From Acetobacteroides hydrogenigenes (GTDB taxonomy: Bacteria > Bacteroidota > Bacteroidia > Bacteroidales > ZOR0009), in contig NZ_SLWB01000006.1 in assembly GCF_004340205.1 (NCBI RefSeq), positions 1 to 64,000 of the forward strand: a DNA stretch of 64,000 nt, in the 5' to 3' direction. A program made the translations under genes and the position numbers. The notes beneath the pieces are model-generated. The model had not been told where the DNA came from, made no database searches, and saw only the letters and a list, made by a program, of their open reading frames with translations. The stretch's first letter is position 1. Each line of letters begins with the position of its first letter. Of the stretch, positions 34,304 to 43,502 are shown piece after piece.

Positions 34304-36289
34304 GTTTTGAAAAAAGCGCCAAACATCAATATCGACAAGGACGACAACATAAACATCAACGGAAAGCAGGGTGTTACCGTTATGATTAACGACCGCCCTA
34401 CACAACTCTCAGGAACCGATTTGGCCAACTACCTAAAGGGGCTTCAGGGTTCTGAAATTGAGAAGGTGGAGATCATCAACAATCCTCCATCACGCTACGA
34501 TGCTGCTGGTAATACGGGCATAATCAACATTAGAACGAAGCGAAACTTTAAGCCAGGTTTTAATGGCAGCATCAATGGCGGAATTACCTACAATGGTCAA
34601 GTAGGTGGCTCTGGTGGCATCAACCTTAATCTTCGCAGCGGGAAAACCAACGTTTATGCCAGCTACAATCCAGGAACATATCCTGGCGATAACGACATCG
34701 AATTAAAAAGAAAAATCTTCTACAACAACCAATCGTGGTTATTAGACCAAAAGAACAGGATTGAATGGAGATACAATGCAAACAGCTTTAAAACCGGCGT
34801 TGACTACGACATTAACAAGAAGAATACCATTGGCATAATGGTTAGCGGCTATGCCAATAGCATGGACAACTCAACAAGCGGCACAACCAACTTCTTAAGC
34901 AATAAGCCTACTGCCGATTCGTCTATTTATAGCAATAATCCAACCGATGGTACATTTAGGAATATGAGCTACAACTTCAACTACAAGTCGATCTTGGATA
35001 CAACAGGAAAAGAGCTTAATGTAGATGTAGACTATGCTCGCTTTGACAACAACTCGGATGCAAGAAACGAAACCTACTACTATGATGCAACCGGAATTGC
35101 AATAAGAGACCCTAAGCTGCTTAAGAGCGAATCGCCTTCCGATATCACCATTAAGTCGGCTAAAGCAGACTACGTACATCCATTCAACAAAATATTCCGC
35201 CTTGAAGCAGGTGCAAAGGTTAGCGCTGTAGAAACCGACAACAATCTAAATTACTACATAATACAGAATAGTAGCGAAACATTTGATCCAAGCCGCTCTA
35301 ACCATTTTGTATACAAAGAGGATATTGCAGCGGGTTACCTGAGCCTCTCCTACGATAAAAACAGCACCAGCATTAAGGGAGGCTTGCGCGTTGAGCACAC
35401 ATCCAGCAACGGAAACTCGATAACGATGAACAAGGTGGTTGACCGCTCGTATGTTGACTTCTTCCCTACGTTCTTCGTTCAGCAAAAGATCAACGAGAAT
35501 AATACTATTGGTTTAAGCTACAATAGGCGTATCGACCGTCCTCGTTACCGAGACCTTAATCCGTTCCGTTTCTACTTGGATGAGTATACCTTCATGGAAG
35601 GGAATCCGTTCCTCGATCCCCAATACACCAACAACATCTCAGTAAACCATTCGTGGAAAAACATGATCTTTACCGAGTTCACCTATACCAACACTCAGGA
35701 TGTAATGGTACAGATTGTGGAGCAAAACGACGAAACAAAAGTTGGTAAGCAAACCATGAAAAATCTTGAAAGTTTAAACTCTTTCTCGCTTACGAATAGC
35801 ATTAACGTTAGTCCTACCCAATGGTGGCGAAGCAACAACAACATTACGGCCTACTACAATAGCTACAAGAAAGCGGATAGCAACCTAGATCAAACCAACA
35901 GCAAGCTTTCGGTAAACATTTCGTCGTCCAACAGCTTTATACTTCCAAAGAAGTATACGCTCGAGCTAATGGCTTTTTACCAGTCGCCACTAGCCTATGG
36001 GATGTTCCAAATTGAGGACATGTACTCAATTAACCTTGGCATCCAAAAATCTTTTATGGATGGAAAGGCTCGTGTAAAAGTATCGTTTGATGATATTTTC
36101 AATACGATGAGGAATAAAGCCTCTGCCAACTACGACAACATCCATGTATGGTCGCATACCAAATGGAGCTCGCAAAGAATTGGCATCAACTTCTCGTATC
36201 GTTTTGGAAAAACAAACATGAAGCCATCGCGCCAGCGCCGTTCAGGACTCGAAGATGAAAGCAACCGCGTAGGTAGCGGACGCCAATAA
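34091..36289 (+). pseudogene. C-terminal part of the split receptor: plug-like region and outer-membrane beta-barrel
   Basis: The frame is open for 732 codons. It starts at an ATG created by the repeat joint and lacks a signal peptide and most of the N-terminal beta-sandwich. It holds the plug-like region (VLKKAPNINIDKDDNININGKQGVTVMINDRP in parts, then KVEIINNPPSRYDAAGNTGIINI) and a barrel of about 600 residues of the OMP_b-brl_3 type used by TonB-linked Bacteroidetes receptors. The RPRYRDLNPF and YTFMEGNPFLDP segments are typical. If translated from its own ATG it would stay in the cytoplasm. Codon use looks intact, so the break may be recent, reversible, or a sequencing or assembly matter. 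Confidence 0.8.
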
Positions 36290-36318
36290 GCAGCAATAAC
36301 CAAACCCAATAATCAACA

Positions 36319-36357
36319 GAAGGTCTGCCAGAGAAAAGCTCTGCAGACCTTTTTTTA
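36319..36357 (+). terminator. Terminator of the receptor gene
   Basis: AAGGTCTGC and GCAGACCTT form the stem, with an inner CAGAG/CTCTG pair, followed by a T-run. Confidence 0.85.
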
Positions 36358-36408
36358 AGCCCAAAATCGTTCTGATGGCTCCGCTTAATCCGTAGCTTAA
36401 AAAGCTCG

Positions 36409-36496
36409 CGAGCTCTTGACTAAAAGCTGGCGAGCTTTTGTTTGAAAGCTGACGAGCTCTTAGATAAAAGCTGGCGAGCTCTTGGTTGAGAGCTCG
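36409..36496. repeat. Tandem array 3: four 22-bp units
   Basis: Four 22-bp units begin CGAGCTCTTG or a variant and contain AAAGCTGG near their end. A decayed unit lies on the left (36393-36408). On the right is an inverted half unit (CCAGCTTTTGG, 36497-36507). The AGCT palindrome occurs twice per unit. It lies between the receptor terminator and the convergent prolyl oligopeptidase gene. Confidence 0.85.
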
Positions 36497-36570
36497 CCAG
36501 CTTTTGGACAAACGCATTAGACCTTTTAAAAGAACCCCTTTTAGCTAGCTTGCGGTTGCCAATTTGAGCT

Positions 36571-38619
36571 TTAAAATTGCTTAGGTTCGAATTCAACATT
36601 ATAAAAAAGGAATGCCCACATATCGGCAGCCTCATCTATCACCTTCGAGGTTGGCTTACCGGCTCCATGTCCAGCCTTTGTTTCAATGCGAATAAGCGCA
36701 GGATTAACTCCTGCAGCCATTTCCTGTAAAGTGGCGGCAAACTTAAACGAATGGGCAGGCACCACACGATCGTCGTGGTCGGCAGTCATGATAAGCGTTG
36801 CCGGATAGGTAGCCCCATCCTTAATATTATGTAGAGGAGAGTAACGGTAGAGATACTCGAACTGCTCTTGGCTATCGCTGCTTCCATACTCTACCACCCA
36901 GCCCCAGCCAATGGTAAAGCGGTGGTAGCGCAGCATATCGAGCACGCCCACTTGAGGGATGGCAACCCTAAAGAGTTCGGGCCGCTGGGTCATGGCAGCA
37001 CCAACCAGCAGGCCACCATTAGAGCCTCCTGCAATGGCCAGCCGATGGGGCGAGGTGTACTTTTGGGCAATCAGGAACTCGGCTGCGGCAATAAAATCGT
37101 CGAACACGTTTTGCTTCTTCTCCAGCATACCAGCCCGATGCCACTCCTCGCCGTACTCACCGCCTCCTCGAAGGTTTGCCACCGCATATACGCCACCATT
37201 CTCCAAAAACGCTATCCGCGAAGGGCTAAACGCTGGGGTTAGGCTAATGTTGAATCCGCCATAGCCGTAGAGCAGTGCTGGATTAGCACCATCAAGATCA
37301 ATTCCTTTCTTATGGATGATGAACATCGGGACCTTTGTACCATCCTTGCTGGCATAGAAAACCTGACTGGTTTCGAAGCATTCAGGATCAAATACAACTT
37401 CCGTTGAACGATATGCGGAACTTTCTCCCAATTCCACATCATACTTATAGATGGCTGCAGGATTGGTAAAACTTGTAACCGAGTAGAACAGTAGCGCATC
37501 GGCCTTTTTGCCGGAAAGCCCAGCTGCAGCTCCAATTCCCGGAAGCGGAATCTCCTTTATACGTTCGCCACAACGATCGTACTCAAAAATGCGCGTTGCA
37601 GCATCCTTCAGGTAGAAGGCGAATAGCTTACCTCCGCCCTTTGTAACACCTTCAAGCAGGTCGTCGGCCTCGGGGATAAGCGTTTGCCAATGCTGCTCGT
37701 GCGGATTATTCGGATCGACCAGCACCACCCGGTACCGCGATGCGCCATGGTTGGTGTAAACGATTAGCCTTTCGCCATCATTATCTATAATAGTATAGTC
37801 AAATTGAAATCCGGGAAATAGCAGCTTAAGGTCATCATCGGCAGAAAGGTCTTTCCAGTACAGCTCCGTTCCATGTGTTCCTTCCGATACATATATAAAA
37901 AGGTATCGTTCATCTTCGGTAACACGAGCATTAAAATATCGTAGGGGATGGTCTCTATCTTCGTAGATTAAGGTATCGCTCGATTGTTCATCGCCTAGCT
38001 TGTGGTAGTACACCTTTTGGAATTCATTGGAACCGGAGTACTCTGTTCCCTCTTTTGGAGCATCGTATCGGCTATAGTAAAACCCATCACCCTTCCACTG
38101 TGCGTTCGAGAACTTTACCCAGCTTATAACATCGGGTAAATGCTGCTTAGTTGCCACCTCAATAACACGTATCTCTACCCAATCAGACCCAGATACCGAG
38201 ATTGAGTAGGCCAAGTACCTCCCATCATTGGAAAAGGAGATGCCGCTAAGAGCAACCGTTCCGTCTTCTGAAAACGTGTTAGGATCAAGAAAAACTTCCG
38301 GTTCATCATCCAACCCACGCTGGAGGTAAAGCACGCTCTGGTTTTGAAGACCACTGTTTTTAAAGAAGAAGTAGTAGTCACCCTCCTTAAATGGTGTACC
38401 ATACTTTGGGTAGTCCCAAATTTGGGTAAGACGCTCCTTAATGGCGCTTCGGAAGGGGATTTGAGACAAGTAGCCTTCTGTAACACAATTTTGAGCCTTA
38501 ACCCACTCTTGTGTTGCTTCCGAGCTATCGTCTTCGAGCCAACGGTAGGGATCGGCAACTATGGTACCAAAGTAGCTGTCGGATATGGATTCCTTTTTAG
38601 TATGAGGATAGGGTTTCAT
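36571..38619 (-). CDS. Prolyl oligopeptidase (S9A family)
   Basis: This serine peptidase of 682 residues cuts short peptides after proline. The N-terminal part starts YPHTKKESISDSYFG and DPYRWLEDDSSEATQEWV, standard for the family, followed by a seven-bladed propeller. The C-terminal alpha/beta hydrolase has the nucleophile motif GGSNGGLLVGA near 528, the Asp in ADHDDRVVPAHSFKF near 613 and the His in AGHGAGKPTSK near 650. There is no signal peptide, so it should be cytoplasmic. It is a single gene; array 3 lies just after its stop. Confidence 0.95.
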   Translation of the reverse strand: MKPYPHTKKESISDSYFGTIVADPYRWLEDDSSEATQEWVKAQNCVTEGYLSQIPFRSAIKERLTQIWDYPKYGTPFKEGDYYFFFKNSGLQNQSVLYLQRGLDDEPEVFLDPNTFSEDGTVALSGISFSNDGRYLAYSISVSGSDWVEIRVIEVATKQHLPDVISWVKFSNAQWKGDGFYYSRYDAPKEGTEYSGSNEFQKVYYHKLGDEQSSDTLIYEDRDHPLRYFNARVTEDERYLFIYVSEGTHGTELYWKDLSADDDLKLLFPGFQFDYTIIDNDGERLIVYTNHGASRYRVVLVDPNNPHEQHWQTLIPEADDLLEGVTKGGGKLFAFYLKDAATRIFEYDRCGERIKEIPLPGIGAAAGLSGKKADALLFYSVTSFTNPAAIYKYDVELGESSAYRSTEVVFDPECFETSQVFYASKDGTKVPMFIIHKKGIDLDGANPALLYGYGGFNISLTPAFSPSRIAFLENGGVYAVANLRGGGEYGEEWHRAGMLEKKQNVFDDFIAAAEFLIAQKYTSPHRLAIAGGSNGGLLVGAAMTQRPELFRVAIPQVGVLDMLRYHRFTIGWGWVVEYGSSDSQEQFEYLYRYSPLHNIKDGATYPATLIMTADHDDRVVPAHSFKFAATLQEMAAGVNPALIRIETKAGHGAGKPTSKVIDEAADMWAFLFYNVEFEPKQF

Positions 38620-38735
38620 TTACAGTACGAATTGTTTGGTAAAGATATTGCGAAAAGAGCATAGCTTGCATCCTTCCAGAAGGCTACTTAAATGTTAATA
38701 TTTTTAACCCAAAGTGAATATCATTCTAATTTTTA

Positions 38736-38743
38736 TACATTTG
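38736..38743 (+). promoter_or_regulatory. -7 promoter box TACATTTG upstream of the FadL gene region
   Basis: A perfect TAnnTTTG match. The FadL ATG is 367 bp further on, so the transcript either has a very long leader or holds the small reading frame at 38823. Confidence 0.5.
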
Positions 38744-38822
38744 CATCCAATGTTGAAAGTACGCCTATATTTAGCGGTTACAGCCTACGTTGTTTTAATT
38801 AAACGATACGTACACAAGTCAC

Positions 38823-39020
38823 TTGATTGCGTATTTGGATTATGCTGCCGTACAAACAAACTTTTCCGAATTCTCAGAAAGGTCACTTCAACATCAGCTA
38901 AGATCTGTAATAGATCATCTATCGGAAAGATTAGAATTCCGCTACACACCCACTCTAGCCTTGGAATCTCCAAGGGCTATCAGATCCAAGTTATCCGAAT
39001 TTGATTCGTCATTCAAGTAG
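38823..39020 (+). CDS. Possible small protein upstream of the FadL gene
   Basis: A 65-codon frame with a TTG start has a protein-like composition: IAYLDYAAVQTNFSEFSE, then helical LQHQLRSVIDHLSERLEF and SKLSEFDSSFK. It lies downstream of a good promoter box. A hairpin, AGGAACG/CGTTCCT with a CTCAGT-type loop (39019-39040), begins at its stop. No ribosome site is obvious and an overlapping frame starts at an ATG at 38749. It could equally be an untranslated leader or small RNA. Confidence 0.25.
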   Translation: MIAYLDYAAVQTNFSEFSERSLQHQLRSVIDHLSERLEFRYTPTLALESPRAIRSKLSEFDSSFK

Positions 39021-39110
39021 GAACGCTCAGTCGTTCCTAAACATGTACTAGTACTTCTGGGTTTAATCCTAGGAATACTCAAAAAGAGTGTTTATCAATC
39101 CTCCTATAAT

Positions 39111-40649
39111 ATGAGAAAAATGATCCTTTTGCTAGCGCTTGCTAGCGGAGCAGCAGCAGCCAATGCAGGTGGCATTCTAACCAATTCGAACCAAAGTGCG
39201 CAATACGTTCGTATGTTGTCGCGCAATGCATCAACCGAGATGGATGCCGTTTACTATAACCCTGCAGGACTGACACTTCTAAAAGATGGATTCCATCTCT
39301 CTTTCAACAACCAGTTTCTTTTTCAAAAACGAACTATTGAGAACGACTATCCCTACCTCAACAACAACAGCTATGCTGGCGATGTAACCACCCCCATCTT
39401 CCCAACCTTTTTTGCCGCTTACAAAAAAGACAACTGGGCAATCTTTGCCGGGTTCGGACCTACCGGAGGTGGAGGAAAAGCAACCTTCAACAACGGACTT
39501 CCTTCGTTCGAGACTGAAGTTGCCAACTTACCTGTTCTGCTAAGCCAAAAGGGTATTCCAACTACAATGTATACCCGAGACATGGCCTTCGACGGAACCT
39601 CTGTAATCTATGGCGGCCAGCTTGGAGCTAGTTACAAAGTAAACGAATGGCTAAGCGTATCGGCAGGGGCTCGCCTTTCCTACTCCAAAAACACCTACGA
39701 CGGCTATCTGCGCGATATAAAGATCAACCCTATTAGCCCTGCAAACCCTTCTGGAGGCTTTATTAGCGCTCCCGAGTTCTTCAAAGCTTTGGCGACAAAC
39801 GCTGCTGGTGCTGCAGCATCGCTACAGCCCCTAATTGCAGGTAATGCAGGAGGGCTAACGCTTCAGCAGGCGCAAGCAGCAGGAGCGCTTACCCCTGCTC
39901 AGGTTGCCCAAATATCAGGAGGTCTAGGCAGCAGCTACAACCCTACAATGACCATTGCAACAATCCAGGCCACCTATACCGGAATCAGCAATGCCTTTAA
40001 CGCCAATGCGGCAAAAACAGCCGACAAGTACGTAGACGTTAAGCAAACAGGAACAGGAGTTACCCCAATTATCGGTGTAAACCTTACTCCTACAAGCAAC
40101 ATCAACATTGGTATTCGTTACGAATTTGCCACTAAACTCAAGATAAAGAACGATACTAAAATCGATGGAACTGGAAGTTACGCTGATGGGAAAGAAACCA
40201 ACAGCGATCTTCCAGCAATTCTAGCAGCCGGTATCGACTACAAAATCATTCCTGATTTAAAGGTTTCTGCATCGCTAACCCACTACTTCGACAAGGATGC
40301 CAACTGGGATGGCAAGGAAAAGTTTATTACCGATAACCTTTACGAGTTGGCATTTGGTATGGAGTACAACGTTACCGAAAAAATGCTTGTAAGCGGGGGC
40401 TTCCTTTATGTACAAACAGGAGCTGGGCAAGGCTACCAATCGGACATTAGCTACAGCCTATCCTCGCACTCTGTTGGCTTCGGTACGGGATATAAGGTAA
40501 CCAATAAGCTAACCTTGAATATGGCCATGCTCTACACACAGTACGTAGAGGGAACACGTATGATTAACTACACCAACGTAGGTAGCATTAAAGAAACCTA
40601 CAAAAAGAGCAATATGGGATTCTCAATTGGGTTTGACTACCATTTCTAG
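39111..40649 (+). CDS. OmpP1/FadL-family outer-membrane transporter
   Basis: This 512-residue protein should form a 14-strand barrel passing hydrophobic compounds through the outer membrane. A signal peptide covers residues 1-19 (ending ANA). The mature N-terminus GGILTNSNQSAQYVRMLSRNASTEMDAVYYNPAGL (in parts) is the FadL hatch motif with its NPAG. The sequence ends with alternating strands and a terminal aromatic residue (DYHF), as expected for barrel insertion. A middle segment rich in Ala and Gln (about residues 225-300) is a low-complexity loop. A strong terminator follows. Confidence 0.92.
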   Translation: MRKMILLLALASGAAAANAGGILTNSNQSAQYVRMLSRNASTEMDAVYYNPAGLTLLKDGFHLSFNNQFLFQKRTIENDYPYLNNNSYAGDVTTPIFPTFFAAYKKDNWAIFAGFGPTGGGGKATFNNGLPSFETEVANLPVLLSQKGIPTTMYTRDMAFDGTSVIYGGQLGASYKVNEWLSVSAGARLSYSKNTYDGYLRDIKINPISPANPSGGFISAPEFFKALATNAAGAAASLQPLIAGNAGGLTLQQAQAAGALTPAQVAQISGGLGSSYNPTMTIATIQATYTGISNAFNANAAKTADKYVDVKQTGTGVTPIIGVNLTPTSNINIGIRYEFATKLKIKNDTKIDGTGSYADGKETNSDLPAILAAGIDYKIIPDLKVSASLTHYFDKDANWDGKEKFITDNLYELAFGMEYNVTEKMLVSGGFLYVQTGAGQGYQSDISYSLSSHSVGFGTGYKVTNKLTLNMAMLYTQYVEGTRMINYTNVGSIKETYKKSNMGFSIGFDYHF

Positions 40650-40689
40650 CCAAAGAGTCTTCCTCATTTGAGCATATTCCCATGACCGT

Positions 40690-40724
40690 AAACGCCTCGA
40701 AACACCTCGAGGCGTTTCTTTTTT
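40690..40724 (+). terminator. Terminator of the FadL gene
   Basis: AACGCCTCGA pairs with TCGAGGCGTT, followed by a T-rich run. Confidence 0.85.
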
Positions 40725-40787
40725 ACCCACTACGTACTTTTGCTACAGCTTTAACAAGATATTTACATCTTATAAAAAACCCTTTTA

Positions 40788-40795
40788 TACATTTG
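40788..40795 (+). promoter_or_regulatory. -7 promoter box TACATTTG for the NosR/PceC-like gene
   Basis: A perfect TAnnTTTG match lies 22 bases before the ATG at 40818. Confidence 0.65.
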
Positions 40796-40817
40796 CCTCA
40801 CTAAACCACAAATTACC

Positions 40818-42074
40818 ATGAGATTTTCAAACATAAGAGCTAAGTTTCCCCAGCTAATCGTATTGCTTGTAATTATATCTCTTATAGGAATCAGGAGCAT
40901 TGAAAACAGCAGCAAGACCAAAGGACAAACAGTATTGGTAGCAAATAACGATATACTATCCTGCCTTAAAGAGATCGTACCGGAAGTAACCGCGATAGAA
41001 AATGATGGCGCAGAGCAATGGATCCTGAAAGACAAGAATAGCATTACTGTTGGTAAAGCAGTAATCGCACAGCAAACCACCAGCAAAATCATAGGCTATA
41101 GTGGGCCAATACCAATGGTTATTGCACTCGACAAGAACGATAATGTTAAAGCACTTGGGCTTCTTCCTAACGACGAAACCCCAAGTTTTATAGATGTAGT
41201 AGTAGCCAAAGGATTTCTAAAAAAATGGAATGGTCTTTCAGTCAACCAAGCAGTAGCTATGGACATGGATGCCGTATCTGGAGCAACCTATTCGTCTACA
41301 GCCATAAATGAAACTGTAAAACAGCGCTTAGCGGAATATAGCAAAGCCACAGCCGTTGCCCGCAAAGCCGATATAAAAATGATCGTAACCTATTGTTCTA
41401 TTCTACTAGTACTGCTTTACGCCCTAGCCTTCTACTGTTTTCCTAAACAAATGAATAAGTACCGTATTACGCTGCTTATTCTGTCGATTGGCGTACTAGG
41501 AATAGCCTATGGTTCATTTCTATCCATAAAGCTAATCGGGGGATGGTTTATTCAAGGAGTATCTCTAAAAAACCAAATCATATTTGTAACCATGGCGATA
41601 CTCGCCTTTATGCTCCCTTTCCTCTTTGGAAAGAACTTCTACTGCACCTACGTTTGCCCCTTTGGCGCTTCGCAAGAGTTGTTGGGAAAGATAAACCCTA
41701 AAAAGTTGGAATTACCCAAAAGCGTTACCACCATTTTAAGCCATACCCGCACCAAGGTCATGCTTTTTGTATTAGGCATAGCCTTATTTGGATCTACCAT
41801 TGATGTTACCAATGCCGAACCCTTTACGCTATTTCTATTCGCATCAGCATCTAAGGGGGTAATCGTAATGTCTGCCGCATTTCTCCTTTTGTCAATATTC
41901 ATTCCTCGCGCTTGGTGCCGATTCTTCTGCCCCACAGGTGCTCTTATCGACTTCTTCCGCAAAGAGGGTAAAGACATCTTTCCTAAGAAAGTAACCTTCC
42001 AAACCCACCTAATTGCACTTGTAGTCGCAGCAATTGCCGTACTAATCTTCCTTGCTTCCTCCATATTTGCATAA
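40818..42074 (+). CDS. FMN-binding, polyferredoxin-like membrane protein of the NosR/PceC type
   Basis: This 418-residue inner-membrane redox protein has TM1 at about 11-26. An extracytoplasmic FMN-binding domain follows (about 38-175), whose SGAT motif at 154-157 is the usual site of covalent FMN attachment on Thr157. Five or six further membrane helices follow. Two CxxxCP motifs face the cytoplasm: C276-C280 (CTYVCPFG) and C367-C371 (CRFFCPTG). This layout matches NosR, NirI and PceC, which pass electrons across the membrane, but no nos, nir or dehalogenase genes are near. The electron donor and acceptor are unknown. It is a single gene with promoter and terminator. Confidence 0.85.
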   Translation: MRFSNIRAKFPQLIVLLVIISLIGIRSIENSSKTKGQTVLVANNDILSCLKEIVPEVTAIENDGAEQWILKDKNSITVGKAVIAQQTTSKIIGYSGPIPMVIALDKNDNVKALGLLPNDETPSFIDVVVAKGFLKKWNGLSVNQAVAMDMDAVSGATYSSTAINETVKQRLAEYSKATAVARKADIKMIVTYCSILLVLLYALAFYCFPKQMNKYRITLLILSIGVLGIAYGSFLSIKLIGGWFIQGVSLKNQIIFVTMAILAFMLPFLFGKNFYCTYVCPFGASQELLGKINPKKLELPKSVTTILSHTRTKVMLFVLGIALFGSTIDVTNAEPFTLFLFASASKGVIVMSAAFLLLSIFIPRAWCRFFCPTGALIDFFRKEGKDIFPKKVTFQTHLIALVVAAIAVLIFLASSIFA

Positions 42075-42100
42075 ACAGGTAATCGCACAAGCATAAGAAA

Positions 42101-42135
42101 AATGAAGGTATCCTATAAAATGGACCTTCATTTTT
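42101..42135 (+). terminator. Terminator of the NosR/PceC-like gene
   Basis: AATGAAGGT (42101-42109) pairs with ACCTTCATT (42124-42132), followed by TTT. Confidence 0.75.
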
Positions 42136-42191
42136 CGAAATAAGTGCATACATGAACTATACTAGGTGCACATTATATTCGCTTAAAAATG

Positions 42192-42199
42192 TACTTTTG
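42192..42199 (+). promoter_or_regulatory. -7 promoter box TACTTTTG for the XylR-type regulator
   Basis: A perfect TAnnTTTG match lies 33 bases before the ATG at 42233. Confidence 0.6.
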
Positions 42200-42232
42200 A
42201 AGACCAAGATCTAAGCCGTTTCTTTCAAAAAG

Positions 42233-43387
42233 ATGAAAAAGTACCGAGTTGCCCTATTTTTCGATTTGTCGCGCCAGTACGACCGCGATGTTATTCAGGG
42301 CATCCTCAACTTTTCGAACGAGATACAAAAGTGGGAGTTCTTCTACGAGGCACCTCACTATCTTGAGAAAGAAGAGACTAAGCGCCAAATCAAGAAGATA
42401 ATCCGTTGGCAACCCGATGGCATCATTGCCCGCGGAAATCCTGGTTGGGAGAAGCTTCTTTCGCTTAAGAAACCAATAATTATTTCGCCGCACTACGAGC
42501 GCATTGCTGGCGTTACCAACATCTACTGCGAAAACGAGATGATTGGCGAAATGGTTGCATCCGAGTTTATCCACAAGGGATTTCGCAACTTCTCATTCTT
42601 CGGTGACAGCCATTTCTACTGGTCAACAGAACGACAGATAGCCTTCGAAAGGGCTATTAAAGGAGACGAAAACCGAAACTATGTCCCTATTCCCAACGAA
42701 ATAGCATCATTGCACTGGGAGGATCGCCCCGCTGCACTTGCAAAATGGCTTGCAGACCAGAAGCTACCTCTTGCTATAATGGCTGCCTCCGATGAGTACA
42801 GTCAGCTGCTTGTTGAGGCCATTCACATCGCCAACCTAAAGATACCGAGCGATGTCTCTATAATTGGCGTCGATAACGACCGATTTATCTGCGAGCTAAG
42901 CAACCCAACCCTCTCTAGTGTCGATCAAGATGCCGAACGCAGCGGTTACCTTAGCGCAAAAACGCTCCATCAAATGATGCTAAGCAACTCGCTAATTGCC
43001 GATCCAATCATTTCGTACCCGCGCATGATTGTACGACGAAAATCATCGGACGAGTATGCAATTGCTGACGAAAACGTACACAACGCAATAACCTTCATAA
43101 AAAAGAATGCACCTAAGCGTGACATCACGGTAGAGGAAGTTGTTAATGCGACACGCCTCTCTCGCCGATCTCTCGAGCTGCGTTTTGATAGTTTGCTCAA
43201 TCAAACCATTCACGACTTCATTTGCATGGTTCGCATCGAAAACGTTTGCAACCTTTTAGACAATAGCGAAAAAACCATCAAAGAAATCGCTTTCCATCTC
43301 AATTTCAACAGTGTAGAAAACTTAAGTAGGCTCTTTAAAAGAGTTATGGGCTGCACTCCATCCGAATTTCGTAAGAACAAAAAGTAA
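42233..43387 (+). CDS. XylR-type sugar-responsive transcription regulator (sugar-binding domain plus AraC HTH)
   Basis: The protein (384 aa) has a LacI/periplasmic-binding-like sensor (about 1-275: VALFFDLSRQYDRDVIQGIL, then GIIARG, and VSIIGVDNDRFICELSNPTLSSVDQ in parts). The C-terminal AraC-type pair of helix-turn-helices (about 290-384) includes VVNATRLSRRSLELRF and the signature IKEIAFHLNF...LSRLFKRVMGCTPSEFR. This combination is that of E. coli XylR. The gene directly precedes a ROK kinase, so it probably controls sugar uptake or phosphorylation. The inducer is not deducible. Confidence 0.9.
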   Translation: MKKYRVALFFDLSRQYDRDVIQGILNFSNEIQKWEFFYEAPHYLEKEETKRQIKKIIRWQPDGIIARGNPGWEKLLSLKKPIIISPHYERIAGVTNIYCENEMIGEMVASEFIHKGFRNFSFFGDSHFYWSTERQIAFERAIKGDENRNYVPIPNEIASLHWEDRPAALAKWLADQKLPLAIMAASDEYSQLLVEAIHIANLKIPSDVSIIGVDNDRFICELSNPTLSSVDQDAERSGYLSAKTLHQMMLSNSLIADPIISYPRMIVRRKSSDEYAIADENVHNAITFIKKNAPKRDITVEEVVNATRLSRRSLELRFDSLLNQTIHDFICMVRIENVCNLLDNSEKTIKEIAFHLNFNSVENLSRLFKRVMGCTPSEFRKNKK

Positions 43388-43447
43388 AATTGCGCAAATC
43401 AACAGCATTATTGCGCAATCAATCATGTTCGCACCGTAGCATTAACC

Positions 43448-43455
43448 TACATTTG
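43448..43455 (+). promoter_or_regulatory. -7 promoter box TACATTTG for the ROK kinase gene
   Basis: A perfect TAnnTTTG match 47 bases before 43503. Any operator of the adjacent XylR-type regulator would be expected near here. Confidence 0.6.
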
Positions 43456-43502
43456 CATAAACAACTTGATATTTTTCTTGGTAGAATCGATATTAAGTTG
43501 AG

